64,000 nucleotides of DNA from Liquidambar formosana (GCA_039720395.1 CM077824.1:29243613-29307612), one strand, 5' to 3'. Counted from the stretch's first letter, positions 24,505 through 36,246 are shown. Program-made: numbers and translations. Notes: a model not told the origin generated them from the sequence alone.

Positions 24505-24944
24505 ATCTTAGAAGTATCATCCAGAAGAATCCTCACATGAGTGAGGCTGCTCTTTTCTTTTCTTTTCTTTTCGTTTCTTTGTTTTTCATCTTCTTTTCTA
24601 TTTTTTTTCTGATTGGGGTAGAAGGGGGTGTATGGAGTGCTGGGTTTTTTTCTGGGGGGGAAAAGAGAAGAGTTTGCAAATGATGTGATGGTACAAGTTC
24701 AATCTTTATGTGAGTGAGAGCATACTTCATTGTTGTCTTGTTGACAAGTAATTACCAAAAAGGAAAAAAAAATTAAAAAAGATCAAACAACCAATCTATC
24801 AAGTCTGCCTAATTTTTAGATATCACCTCAGCAGTGTCTGAAAACCCAGACCATTCATCAATAATACGATGAGGCAGTTGCCCTTGGGCCTTGCCCTTGG
24901 GCAGCGGTTTCTTGGTCTCCATCTCAATCGATGCAGAGCCTCTA

Positions 24945-25217
24945 TGGTAGAGTCCCAATATGAAAAATAAGAGAACTACAATAAACTAAGCAAATATAAT
25001 CATTAACTTCTCCCCCCTTCCATTCCTCACGGTACAATCTTAAATAGGCTAGAATAATAACAAACTTCCTAACAATCAGGAAAACTAGTAACTGAAAGGA
25101 TAAGAACAATAATTCAAACTAAGAGCTAAGAACAATAGATAAGGATAAGCCTAAAGAGATCTATGAGATAATCCAGCAATGAGATGATCCAGCAAGATAT
25201 GAGATAGGTTCGTATCA
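24945..25217 (-). repeat. 3' LTR of the chromovirus
   Basis: Starts TGGTAGAGTCCC and ends GTTCGTATCA on the plus strand. It is 271/273 identical to the other LTR by direct comparison. The last three bases (25215-25217) also provide the stop codon of the pol frame, so the polypurine region (GGGCGGCAAA on the minus strand) overlaps the end of pol. Confidence 0.95.
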
Positions 25218-27122
25218 TTTGCCGCCCTGTTGAAATAAGACTTGTCCACAAGTCGCAAAGTTAGGGAAACGAATAATGAAGTCCGCATAATTCTCCCATG
25301 TAGAATCTTCTACTGACTTGCCTTCCCATTGGACCAATATTTTTGTAACGGCTTGATTGCGGTATTTGAAAATTCCACGATCCAAAATCTGAACAGGTGT
25401 ACACTCTGATGTTGTGAGATCTGTGATGGTTGGTAGAGTGGGCTGCACCTGGGAGGTATCTCCAAGTTTCTTTTTCAGCAAAGACACATGGAATACTGGG
25501 TGGATTTTTGAGCCAGTGGGTAAGTTTAACTTGTAAGCTACAGGGCCAATACGAGCTTGAACCTGGAATGGGCCATAAAATTTGGGGCTGAGTTTATGAG
25601 GGCCGCGATTGCCCAAGGATTGCTGGCGATATGGCTGCAATTTTAAGAACACCCAATCACCCACAGCAAATGAGCGCTCTGTGCGATGTTGGTCAGCTTG
25701 TACCTTCATGCGATGCTGGGCTTGACGGAGGTTCTTAGTGAGCTGTTTCATGAGTTGATCCCTATCTTGCAAGGCTTTGTCAACAGCATGTACACTTGTG
25801 GAACCAGGAATATAAGTATCAATGCGTGGTGGTGGCTTACCGTAGACCACTTGAAATGGAGACATCTTAATGGAGCTATGATAAGATGTATTATACCAAA
25901 ACTCTACCCATGGAAGCCATTTCGTCCAGTGAGTTGGATGTTGTCCAGCAAAGCACCTCAAATAATGCTCAATGGAGCGATTGACCACTTCGGTTTGCCC
26001 ATCAGATTGAGGATGATAGGCGGTGCTCTTACAAAGCTGTGTGGCTTGGAGCGCAAAGTAAGCATCCCAAAAAGCACTGATAAAGATGGGATCTCTATCA
26101 CAAACTATAGAGCGAGGCATGCCATGTAGCTTAGCAACAGTTTGAACAAAAATTTCAGCTGCCTTGGAGGCTGTATAAGGATGGGCCAATGAAGCAAAAT
26201 GAGCTGATTTGCTGAATCGATCCACAACCACCAAAATTGAAGTCTTGTTGTTCGAGACCGGAAGCCCTTCTATGAAATCCATGGACACATCAGTCCAAAC
26301 TTCAGCAGGTATGGGCAATGGTTGCAAGAGGCCTGGTGGGGCAATTGTTTCAGCCTTGTTTCTTTAGCACACATCACACTCTGCTACAAATTTTTTTATA
26401 GCTTGCTTCATCCCACGCCAATAAAAATTTGTCGAGATTCTCTTGTAAGTAGGCAAGAACCCCGAATGGCCACCAAGAGGGGATGAATGAAATTCGTCCA
26501 AGATCTTAGAGCACCATGAGGATTTTGATGGCAGAACTATGCGACCCTTATAACGGAGGCTGTTGTTGTGGAATGAATAATGTGGAGCTGAGGAAGGATC
26601 TTGCTGTAGTTTGTTGACAATCACCTTAAGGTCCGGGTTCGTAGAACATACCTTACAGATGTCAGCCAAGGCTGCAAAGATAGGGGTGGATAAGGCATAT
26701 AACTCAGCCTCATCATGAACACGGGACAGAGCATCAGCTGCAATATTTTCTTTGCCTTGGCGATAGACAATCGTGTAGTTGTACCCCAATAACTTCGTGA
26801 GCCATTTTTGTTGCTCCAAGGTGGTGAGTCTCTGTTCCAAAAAATACTTGAGAGCACGATGGTCAGTTAAGACTTGAAAATGTCGTCCTAATAAGTAAGG
26901 CCGCCATTTGGAAATAGCAAAAATAATAGCTAACATTTCCTTATCATAAATTGAAAGGGTGCGATGTTTTTGAGCCAATGCCTTGCTAAGATAGGCTAGT
27001 GGGTGACCTTCTTGAGTTAAAACTGCACCTATTCCACAGCCAGGTGCATCGCACTCAAGGATAAAGTCTTTAGAGAAATCTGGAAGTGCCAAAACGGGTG
27101 TGGTAGTGAGAGCCTTCTTCAA
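25215..27122 (-). pseudogene. Chromovirus pol 3' part: RNase H, integrase, chromodomain
   Basis: The frame 27122-26364 holds the RT-linked RNase H (ALPDFSKDFILECDAPGCG, LSIYDKEMLAIIFAI, LTDHRALKYFL) and the integrase zinc finger end (FVAECDVC). After a TAA it resumes at 26327 with the integrase catalytic core (MDFIEGLPVSNNKTSILVV, YHPQSDGQTEVVNR) and ends in a chromodomain (ILVQWEGKSVEDSTWENYAD) that targets insertion to chromatin. The TAA sits at a site where this family normally has Gln. Everything stays in one frame apart from the stops. Confidence 0.92.
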
Positions 27123-27143
27123 ACTCTCAAAAGAGAGTTCAGC

Positions 27144-29571
27144 CTACGAAGACCACACAAATGAATCTTTGCGAAGCATGTTTGTGAGAGGAGCAGCTAT
27201 TTTCCCATAATTCTTAACAAATTTGCGGTAATACCTCGTGAGACCAAGGAATCCCCGCAAGTTTTTTAAAGAAGCGGGTTTCTGCCAATGTTCAATTGCT
27301 TCTATTTTGGAAGGGTCAACTTGAACCCCTTCAGCTGAGACAATATGCCCAAGGTACTCTACTGTAGGTTGGAAAAATTTGCATTTAGAGTTCTTGATGT
27401 ATAGCTTATACCCTCGCAAAAGTTGTAAAACAATTTTGAGACGTGCCAAATGTTCCTGCAAGGATGAGCTATATACAAGGATATCGTCAAAAAATACTAA
27501 TACAAATTGCCGCAAGTAAGGCCTAAACACCTCATTCATAAGGCTTTGAAAAGTGGCTGGAGCGTTAGACAAGCCAAAAGGCATGACCAAAAATTCATAA
27601 TGCCCTTCATGTGTGCGAAAAGCAGTTTTTGAGATGTCGTCTTCAGCCACCCGGATTTGGTGATAGCTGGAGCGAAGGTTAAGCTTAGAAAAAACCTTAG
27701 CCCCATAAAGTTCATCCAACAGCTCATCGATGACAGGAATGGGATATCTATCTTTCACGGTGATGTTGTTGAGTGCACGATAATCAACGCACATACGCCA
27801 CGTACCATCTTTTTTTTTAACTAGAAGAACAGGAGCAGAAAAAGGACTGGTACTAGGCCGAATAACACCAGAATCCCTCATTTCCTTGACTATTTTTTCA
27901 ATTTCATTTTTTTGGAAATAAGGATACCTGTAAGGTCGTACATTGGTAGGGATGCTTCCTTGTAGCAATGGGATATGGTGATCTTGGCTTCTCTTAGGAG
28001 GCAGGCCTTGAGGCTCGGCAAAGACATCTTCAAATTGATTCAACAACTCGAGCGCCACAGGATCAATGATTGGATCTGATATGGAATGTGACTGGATAAG
28101 ATATAAAAATAACCCCTGTCTTTGTTGAGAAAATAAACGATGAAATTCCCCTTCCTTTTGGATCGAATCAAAGGTTGAGCTGAGTCCTCTCAATGTAATG
28201 TCGACATGGTGATGTGTGAATTGCATTATTAACTTGCCGAAATCCCATGTTATGGCTCCCAAAGATCTTAGCCAATTTGCTCCTAATACCACCTCATAAC
28301 CACATACGAGAAGCAAGAAAAAATCACAAATAAACTGATGTCCTTGTAAAGAAAGTGGTACATTAAGGCAACGCCCTGGACTCTGCACAATACACCCATT
28401 AGCAACTGTCACATTAATTGGGTTCATGGAACTTACAGTAAAGCCACATTGTTTGGCAATCCGTGGATGAAGGAAATTATGGGTTGAGCCGGTGTCGACC
28501 AGGACAGTGACTTGTCGATTCTTAACATGGCCCAAGAGTCTCATAGTCTCAGGTCGTTGAGTTCCAATTATGGCATTCAAGGATACTTCCATGGTAGTTG
28601 GGTCTGGAACTTGCACGTCTCCCTCTTCATCTATATCTTCATCTGCTTCTAATACAAGTAATTGTGGCTGTTTGCAACGGTGGCCTCGCTTGAATGGTTC
28701 ATCACAGTTGAAGCAAAGGCCTTTCATGCGACGATCATGCTGCTCAGCCAAGCTTAATCGCCGTACGCTAAGAGGTAGTGAGTTTGCATTAGATGACATG
28801 GGTGCAGTCCATTTTGTGGGTGGGGCCGGTAAGGCTACTGCCATGGGTGTGGAGTGAGGTGGAATAGTTCTGGGGGCTGTTCGCCTTGTAACAGTGGCTA
28901 AAATGGCGTTTATAGACTCCTCATGTTGCTTTGCTATAGCATATGCTCCAGTGAAAGATGTGGGATTGAGAAGCTTTACTCCTGGCCTGACTTCATCATT
29001 GAGTCCTGAAATAAAACAACGTATCAAGAAGGCTTCGGGTAAAATCAAACTACGATTGGCCAAACGTTCAAATCTGGCCTAGTAATCTTGAACAGTGTTG
29101 GTCTGTCGAAGCTTAGACAATAATCCTTCTGGATCTTCATCTTCCGCATCGCCAAAACGGGTGCACAAAGATCGAGTAAAATCAAACCAATTGGGTGGTC
29201 CTCTGGTTTTGGATAACCATTGGAACCATGGAATCGCTTCCCCCAAAAGATAAGCGGCTGCCAATTCCACCATTTGTCCATCAGGTATACCATTAAGAAG
29301 TTGGAATTGTTGGGAGCGAAAGACCAGGATCAATACCCTCGAAGGTGGGAAAGTTTATTCGAATTGGTCTTCCTTGGAAACCTCGAAATGGGGGCGGTGG
29401 CGGCGGTGGTGGTTCCGGTGGTGGCTGGCGAGGTTGATTTGAGACTAGAGTGTTGACTGCTGCTTGAACGTTCAGTACTGCTTCCGTTAACTCGGTTAGC
29501 CGTGTATTGATATCATCAACCTCCCTGTTGAGGTTTCTCTTAAACCCAGGTGGAATTTCTGGATTGGCCAT
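27144..29571 (-). pseudogene. Chromovirus gag, protease and RT
   Basis: Gag starts at 29571 (MANPEIPPG), 9 bp from the primer site. It has a coiled, Pro-rich N-terminal part (PPPEPPPPPPPPFRGFQGR). A frameshift near 29325 moves the frame, and a TAG near 29065 interrupts it again after TNTVQDY. The open frame 29063-27144 contains the knuckle [14 protein letters not shown], the protease [15 protein letters not shown] motifs [31 protein letters not shown] and [10 protein letters not shown], and ends at TAG 27144-27146. RT catalytic Asp residues are intact, so the coding sequence was active until recently. Confidence 0.93.
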
Positions 29572-29579
29572 AATCGAGT

Positions 29580-29591
29580 GCTCTGATACCA
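29580..29591 (-). other. Primer binding site (tRNA-iMet)
   Basis: Minus strand TGGTATCAGAGC, complementary to the 3' end of initiator Met tRNA, lies 2 bp inside the 5' LTR. This is the standard primer site of plant Ty3/gypsy elements and fixes the element's orientation. Confidence 0.95.
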
Positions 29592-29593
29592 AA

Positions 29594-29866
29594 TGGTAGA
29601 GTCCCAATATGAAAAATAAGAGAACTACAATAAACTAAGCAAATATAATCATTAACTTCTCTCCCCTTCCATTCCTCACGGTACAATCTTAAATAGGCTA
29701 GAATAATAACAAACTTCCTAACAATCAGGAAAACTAGTAACTGAAAGGATAAGAACAATAATTCAAACTAAGAGCTAAGAACAATAGATAAGGATAAGCG
29801 TAAAGAGATCTATGAGATAATCCAGCAATGAGATGATCCAGCAAGATATGAGATAGGTTCGTATCA
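29594..29866 (-). repeat. 5' LTR of the chromovirus
   Basis: 273 bp TG...CA repeat, next to the primer site, two mismatches from the 3' LTR. It carries the element promoter on the minus strand. Confidence 0.95.
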
Positions 29867-30480
29867 CTCTACCCTCTGCCCTAGTGTCTCAAGTGTCTGT
29901 TCCCAAGACTTTAACGCCCGTGGGGTCGACAAGCAGTGAACAGGTTGCCCTCATGAGGTGCACTAAGCAAGCATTAATGGTGGTTCTGGTAAACATCTGG
30001 ATTGACAAATAACAGGTTAAAAAAAGAAGAAAGAAAAGGCATAGATACGATACAGACGTGGATATAGAAAATCCTCAAATATTGAGACCCAACACAATGG
30101 TGATATGATGTTAATAATATATATATATTTTATATACATAATTATAAAATGTTATGTAACATCACATAAATCATTCAAATCGCATATCTTTGTATTGTTT
30201 TTTAAAAATTTTAGTTGAATTGTTCATAGAAAATATATGACAAAAAGGAAAATAAAAATAAAAATAAAAATAAAAAGGAGAAAAATGACAAGGTGAGAAA
30301 TGTCGTGACAAAGAACTAGATAAGTGTTGTATCTATACATATCTGAAACGGACATACTGTTTTTCGAAAAGTGTATGTGCTTCTTAGAATTAAGAGGGCC
30401 AGCAGAATCACTAAACAACTTAATTGGCTGGTCATGGAATACAATCAAATCCCTACTTTTGACTTGTCAAGGAACCAATG

Positions 30481-30567
30481 ACCCGCATAGCTCAGATGGC
30501 GCCTTGGTGGGGTAGGTGCTTAGGTTAGTTTAGGGGTTTAGCTCCCGTCCATTGTAATAACAACAGG

Positions 30568-30622
<55 letters not shown>
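30481..30622 (+). mobile_element. tRNA-derived SINE with 55-base poly(A) tail
   Basis: TAGCTCAGATGGC (30489-30501) is a good A box and GGGTTTAGCTCCC (30534-30546) a B-box-like element. A pure A55 run follows (30568-30622), then a G-run near 30636. The long unbroken tail suggests a young insertion. No clear target duplication was seen. The 29872-30480 interval otherwise has only AT-rich and TTTTA-type simple sequence. Confidence 0.7.
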
Positions 30623-30626
<4 letters not shown>

Positions 30627-31179
30627 GAAAAAATGGGGGGGGGGGGGGTGAAAAGAAGCAAAAAAGGGATCGAGAGAGACCTATCAGGGAAGTTTTTGTG
30701 AAACCAGATGTTTTTGTGAACCCAGATGCAAACATGTTAGTCTATCTCTGAGAATAAAAATAAAAATAATAATGACAATAACGATAATAATTCCCATCTT
30801 CCAATCTTACTGGTATAGTAATTAAAATAGATTGTTTCAACAATGCGTAGTGTTATACGAAGCACCTTCGTACAGCACCCTCATGCAGCACCCAATCCAC
30901 ATCAGCAAAAAAGAGATCATTTAAACAAATTGAAAGAGTTTTGATCCATACACCTAGTGTCACATATGGTGTTATATTTTAGTGTAAGGTGCTGTAAATA
31001 GTATCTCTCTTTAAGAATCACTACAATGCTTATTTTTGCACAAAATAAAACCACGTATATATTATGTATTTTCGGCATGTTCTTTCCCCACAATTGAGAA
31101 ATAGAACTGGGTTTTCAATTCCAAGAAGCATTCATATTCATTGAAGATTAAGCATCTAAATAATAACTAGTCCAGACTA

Positions 31180-31415
31180 AATGGAATGAAATTCCTATGG
31201 TGAGTAGCGGCGAGAAGAGAGAGGAAAAGAGAAAAAAACAGGGCGTAGTCTGGAATCATAAGCTTCATGAAAGCCTCAATTCCATTACCCATCGAGCCAT
31301 GGTATTCTTATTCTAGCAATAAATAGTAGACAATTGTCTCTCACCTCTCTGCTCTCTTCTCTTTTTGCCTCTCATTGCCGTTACTCATGACTTCCAAATT
31401 CCATTCCATTTTTCT
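31180..31415. mobile_element. MITE-like hairpin, about 235 bp
   Basis: Left arm ATGGAATGAAATTCCTATGG, then GTGAGTAGCGGCGAGAAGAG, is mirrored by a right arm whose reverse complement reads ATGGAATTTGGAAGTCATGA, then GTAACGGCAATGAGAGGC. Non-coding. The intervals 30650-31180 and 31416-32119 show no supported gene. Confidence 0.5.
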
Positions 31416-32119
31416 TGCTCCAATTCCAGCCAAACAAATGAGATCTTAAAATCAAACTGGATCAGGCAAGAGAACCAATTACAATTAATGTGAGAACTCA
31501 GGTTGACTGAACAAAATGGGCAATCACACCGACTGGCCATGCCCTTACCCTGATGCACTAATTCAAGTCAAGAATCATCAGTATAATCATTCCCAGCTAA
31601 AATTGGACTAGTCAGACAATAGTGTCACCCCTGGCATTATCTTTTCAAATGCAGACGAAACACAGATATCACCCACGCAGGATTATTCTGCCTACTCCTA
31701 TGAAGAAAAGAAGGTAAATGGCCCCACTCAGGATGAATTGCTTTGACAGTAAATCTCAACCTTCACCAGAGTTCATGGTGCAAACAGCATAGTCACAAAT
31801 CTAAAAGGCCGGATTAAAAAATGTTTATCCATAATACAAGCTCTAATTTCAAGGAGGGTAGTGTTCAAAAATTTTTCAAGGATGATGATCAGAGAAAAAG
31901 CATTATCCTTGTCCATAAGCTCCTGATGCTGCAAATCAAAAAAACCACAAAAAATAATTTATACAATTGATGCTTATAATTGTTCCCACTGCGCACTACT
32001 TTTGGCATAACTAATCATTACAAAAGTCAAGTGTCTGTGCAACATTTTGATCCCAACGATCTGGATATATAAAGGCGAGGGGCAGTAGAACACTCTCTTG
32101 GTATATATCAAGAACCTAC

Positions 32120-32272
32120 ATCGCCCAAAAATTTCACTTCCAAGAATTCTCTGCCAAAGTTCCATACCATTAGGCACATCCCAGTTTGTTGAAACTCCTA
32201 CATCAATAACTAGTTTACCTATATGTTTTTGCCAATAACCCATGACCCTGACACCATTGTCCTTCCTATAGG
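32120..32272 (-). CDS. Putative orphan exon, unknown product
   Basis: A 153 nt open block on the minus strand lies between an acceptor-like TTCAG and a donor-like GTAGGT and encodes 51 residues without stops (RVMGYWQKHIGKLVIDVG, WDVPNGMELWQRIL). The composition looks protein-coding, but I do not recognise the family and found no partner exon with compatible phase. It may be a gene fragment or chance. Confidence 0.25.
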
Positions 32273-33241
32273 CTGAATTATTATAATATCATATATATTT
32301 ACAGAATCATGGTGCTATGCCGACTTTTGAGCAACCGAAATGCCGGTGAACCCATATACAGATTTCCCGTATATTCAAACTGGGGTGGGTCCGATCCTTG
32401 ACACAGGTGTAAGCCTAGGCCTGGCAATTTGGGCGGGTTGGGTGGGCTTGGGTTTAGGATAAATGGGTTGGATTGGGTCATTAATGGGTTATGTAATTTG
32501 TGCCATTAATGGGTTGGGTTATGCCCAACCCAATTACTGTGCAAACCCAAAACCAACCCACAATGGACCCAATTATGACCCGGCCCAGATTTAAATCCAA
32601 TTCACATTCTGACCTGACCCATTGTTTGACCCGACCCATTTTGTACCCTAGTTGTTGTTGTTGTTTTATTTTTATTTTATTTTTAAAAAAACGCGTTCTC
32701 TCTCTCTCTCAATGTAGTAAACAAGCCTCATACAATTAAATGGAAAAACAACATGAAAAAAATTCAAAGATATCCATGAGACCTTATACAATTTTGAAGA
32801 TGAACAAAAAATTCCAGATTGAAAAAAGAGTAGCTATGAAAAAATTTTGAAGACGAACAAAAAAAAAAAAAAATCCCAGATATCTGTTGGCTCAACTCTT
32901 TTGCTAGATATCTTCTAGGAGTATTTGGCTGATCAAAAAGTGACTCAAGATACTTGATGTAAACGTAATTTTCCTGCACTTTACTTCTTTACAGGTGTCC
33001 TTCCATTGACATTTTCTGTAATTTCCCTACAATAAAACTAAAATCAGGATACAGTGTATGCATCACTATCTCCATGACAAATTCTACACAGCATAATTAT
33101 AAAAGAAATGTATCTTCTTTACAGATGTTGGATCATTTGACAATTTCATGGAGCAACCACAGATTCAAACAATTCTCAATCTTACAATCTTACGGAATCC
33201 ATCTTGATCCATCTCCTACAGCCAAATCCTAAGCTAATGGA

Positions 33242-33245
<4 letters not shown>

Positions 33246-33284
<39 letters not shown>
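33246..33284. repeat. (GT)n microsatellite
   Basis: About 19 perfect TG units inside the hAT-like element. Likely polymorphic. Confidence 0.95.
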
Positions 33285-33288
<4 letters not shown>

Positions 33289-33810
33289 GGATTAGGCCCA
33301 CCAAGGAGACGTTATGTTATGCTCATCACCAAAATTGAGCTGCGCTAATAGTTGATTCCTCTCCAAGCCATACATATTTGCTTAGGTGCTGTTGGATTTG
33401 AAGATGTTGGGTTGCAGAAATGGAATTTGGGCTATCGAACTTTGTTCATTACTATGTGTTTGTCATGAAGAAACTATTTTGTCAGAGAAATTTTGATTTT
33501 AAAACATTTACTTTGGTTTTCAGTCTAATATTTAAACTACATATGGTACACATACATACAAATAATCAGGATATTTAATAATTTATTCAGCTTCATCCCA
33601 GAATCAATAACAAGTTTGTCATTAACTAGAACTCAGACTTGGATAATAAGAAGCTCCATGGGCTACTACATGTGAACCTAGGGGATGGGCAGCTTGACCC
33701 TTCCCTGATGACAATAGGAAAGGAAGAAGAAGAAGAGCCAGTATCATAATAAAATTCTGTCCAGCAAAATAGTCAAAAGTTCTCATATCTATTGAAACCC
33801 ACCTACTTAC

Positions 33811-33995
33811 GGAGATTCCGACAATTCTTCCCAACCTTTCACTTTAGATATGTCTTTCTGAATAGCCCACATAAAAGTTTTCTCAAAAGCCACTTCTGCT
33901 GCCAAACCCAAAGTTTCTGAACAGACGGAATATTCTACAAAGCTCAGATCTCCACTTTGGCTATAGAAACCCAGGCCATCTTTTTGGAAGTATGA
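33811..33995 (-). CDS. Putative captured exon inside hAT-like element
   Basis: A 185 nt stop-free block on the minus strand, from after an AG at 33996-33997 to a GTAAG donor at 33810, encodes coding-like text (SYFQKDGLGFYSQSGDLSF, AAEVAFEKTFMWAIQKDI, KVKGWEELSES). A signal-peptide-like MASTVVLSSFACFFLLGF reading occurs further upstream near 34380, but it ends in a stop. I do not recognise the protein. It could be a host gene fragment carried by the element, or the element could lie in a gene I cannot identify. Confidence 0.35.
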
Positions 33996-34825
33996 CTCAT
34001 GACTTCATCAAAATTTAATTTAAGGATGCTGACATTAGAAGGATTCCAAGGAAAAACATATGAAAAAAATCCAAACCCACATACATCAAACCATGAAAGA
34101 AACCCCTAAATAACAAAACCCAGAAAGGGAAGAAAACCCACATTCATGGATAAAGAGAAATCCAGACACCCAAAGAGAAATTAAACTGATACACGTACCC
34201 ACATAGCAAAACCCCAAAATTACAAACCCTAGATTTACAAGACAAAGATTGAAAAAAAAATTGGTGATTTTACCAGTAATTGCAGAGTCGTCTCTTCTTC
34301 ACACAGTGATAAGAGCAGAAGAGCAAAACCCCAACAAGAAGAAGCAAGCAAAAGAGCTTAAGACTACAGTTGAGGCCATGGAGTCAAGCTCTCACCGCCA
34401 ACGAAATTGTAGAGAAGGAGTCGTCTTCTTCACAAGGCTTTAATATCTACCTGGAATGAGAAGGATTGGCCATGGAGTCGAGCTCTCGCTGCCGATAAAA
34501 CGAGCTATTGCCGTCGCCAATGGTCTCTTCTTTGCGAAGAGAATGGAGCGTGCGCAAGGGAGTGGACGGTCGGAGTTCTGAGGCAGAGAATGCAAAATTC
34601 TCCTAATCGTGTGACTGTAAAGAGAATGGCGTAAAATATGTTTGTTAAGTTGAAACCCAACAGGTCTGGTCATGTAACCCATAACCAACCCATTTATATT
34701 TGGGTTCGTTTTGGGTAACCCATTAACAACCCACTTAAAAATTTAATGAACCCAAACCCATTTATTGCGGGTGGATTTGGGTGGGTTTATGGGTTTGGGT
34801 TAGAATTGTTAGGCCTATGTAAGCC

Positions 34826-36243
34826 CCACACCCCTGTGAGTAAACAGGAAACATGCATATGGGTTTACTAGCACTACTTTTTGGACAAACATTTGGACAC
34901 AGCTAAAATAGTGCACATCTAGGAGATCAGTATCAAAAATAGAAACATTTAAACAATCATTGCTTGGCTTTTAGTATATATAATCACAAAAAAGAAAAAA
35001 AAAAAAAGAACTATAATATTCATTTAAAAAATTATTATCTTCATTATGAATGTAAATCTAACATCCCACTCTTTGATGCTTGCACAACTAGTGAAAAAGG
35101 GCAACAAGTCAACAACAGCAGCGCAAGCATCAACTGGTTCATACCAGACTAACAGACCTAAATGCGAAACTTTCCAGCCCAGATGAAAAGTGATAAGCAT
35201 ACAAATATACAAGACAAGACTTTCAGTGTAACTTTATAGTTTACGTCTCCATCCAAAAAAAAAAAAAAAACACCCTATAGTCTATATGAAGCATTTTATG
35301 TTACAATCACTGCCACCAATCCGTCATCCACTGCCAAAATTGCAAAATCATAAGTTCAAATTCACACAATAATCAATTTAGGCAAGGAGAGTAGTACACA
35401 CAAGTTAAGAAAAAAATTTGGGGGCGATAAGTTAAGGAATTACATTAGACAGTTTCTTTGAACATGTTTTCACAAGGAGAGTTTTCCTGGCTGAGCTGAA
35501 TCCAAATGAACTGCTAGGATAGCAAAGCAATTCCATTGGTGGAGGGGGGAAAGGGTCCAGATCAAGAAATTAAAAAAAGGGAAGCCTTGGAGATCTCTCT
35601 CAAAAATATTATAGGATACAATAGTTGTTCACTTAAATTCATAAAAACATTATAGCTTAATTTGTTTGGATCTCAAAGAAGACAAGGGAAAAGAAAGGAA
35701 AATGCCTATGAATGGTTTTCTTTCGACAGTATTTTCAAGATCTTCTCACAAATAACATAAGGTATAATGCTCAAGCAAAAAGTACAGAACCCAATGCCAA
35801 TATAAGAACATAAAGTTGGTGTTGATACTTTAATAGGAGTTAAATTTAACAAACCAATTCAGACACACGACCTTTTCTAACTTGCAGGATAACAGCACAG
35901 AACTCAATGCCAACATAAGAATTATCCTTAATTTATGGGACTTTCACAAATTTAATAGGCACCCACTAGATAATCAAATGTTGCCTCTAGATCCACGCAT
36001 AAAAAAAAATTACCTATTGCATCCCTCTATAAAACTACTATCTGTTGGTGAAACTGATTTCATTTCTTCAAATAAGTTTTTCTTTTCTTTTTTCTTTTTT
36101 CATTTTATTTTTTAAATGAAATTTCATGATATCTTATTTCTTCAATAGTTACTACATCATGTCTCGCTCATGTTTCCTAACAAGATGTCCACACCCCAAA
36201 AATATTCCACTAGAGGATGACCTAAGTAAGTTAGATAACTAGC
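34826..36243. other. AT-rich intergenic DNA
   Basis: Several A-runs (near 34988-35006 and 35256-35271) and pyrimidine tracts (36078-36110). No gene, RNA or bounded repeat supported. Confidence 0.5.
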
Positions 36244-36246
36244 TTA

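Larger units (their letters stand above)
24945..29866 (-). mobile_element. Full-length Ty3/gypsy chromovirus (Reina-like)
   Basis: 4922 bp, bounded by two 273 bp LTRs in direct orientation and by a 5 bp target duplication CTCTA (24940-24944 and 29867-29871). Minus-strand order: 5' LTR, tRNA-iMet primer site, gag with zinc knuckle, protease, RT, RNase H, integrase, chromodomain, 3' LTR. Short LTRs, total length near 5 kb and a C-terminal chromodomain fit the Reina clade. The LTRs differ at two positions (one near the CTTCTCCCCCC stretch, one in AAGCCTAAAG versus AAGCGTAAAG), indicating a recent insertion. The coding region carries one frameshift and three stops, so it is non-autonomous. Confidence 0.96.
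32416..34817. mobile_element. Non-autonomous hAT-like element, 2.4 kb
   Basis: The ends are TAGGCCTGGCAATT on the left and, as reverse complement on the right, TAGGCCTAACAATT. A perfect 8 bp target duplication TGTAAGCC flanks them (32408-32415 and 34818-34825), the hAT length. Dense GGGTT/AACCC subterminal motifs occupy about 200 bp inside each end, as expected for transposase binding arrays. No hAT transposase was recognised. The interior holds a (GT)n tract, a duplicated CCATGGAGTC(A/G)AGCTCTC block (about 34378 and 34469) and an exon-like coding block. Confidence 0.75.

Noticed and set aside
25686..26129. 147-codon plus-strand frame inside the chromovirus
   Set aside because: Shadow of the integrase coding strand; no domain of its own.
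30489..30546. Possible tRNA gene from A and B box motifs
   Set aside because: No acceptor stem or anticodon arm pairing; followed by a long A tail, so a SINE head. The same applies to 23841 and 50412.
30538..30735. Open frame with a long Phe run on the minus strand
   Set aside because: Pure translation of the A55 tract.
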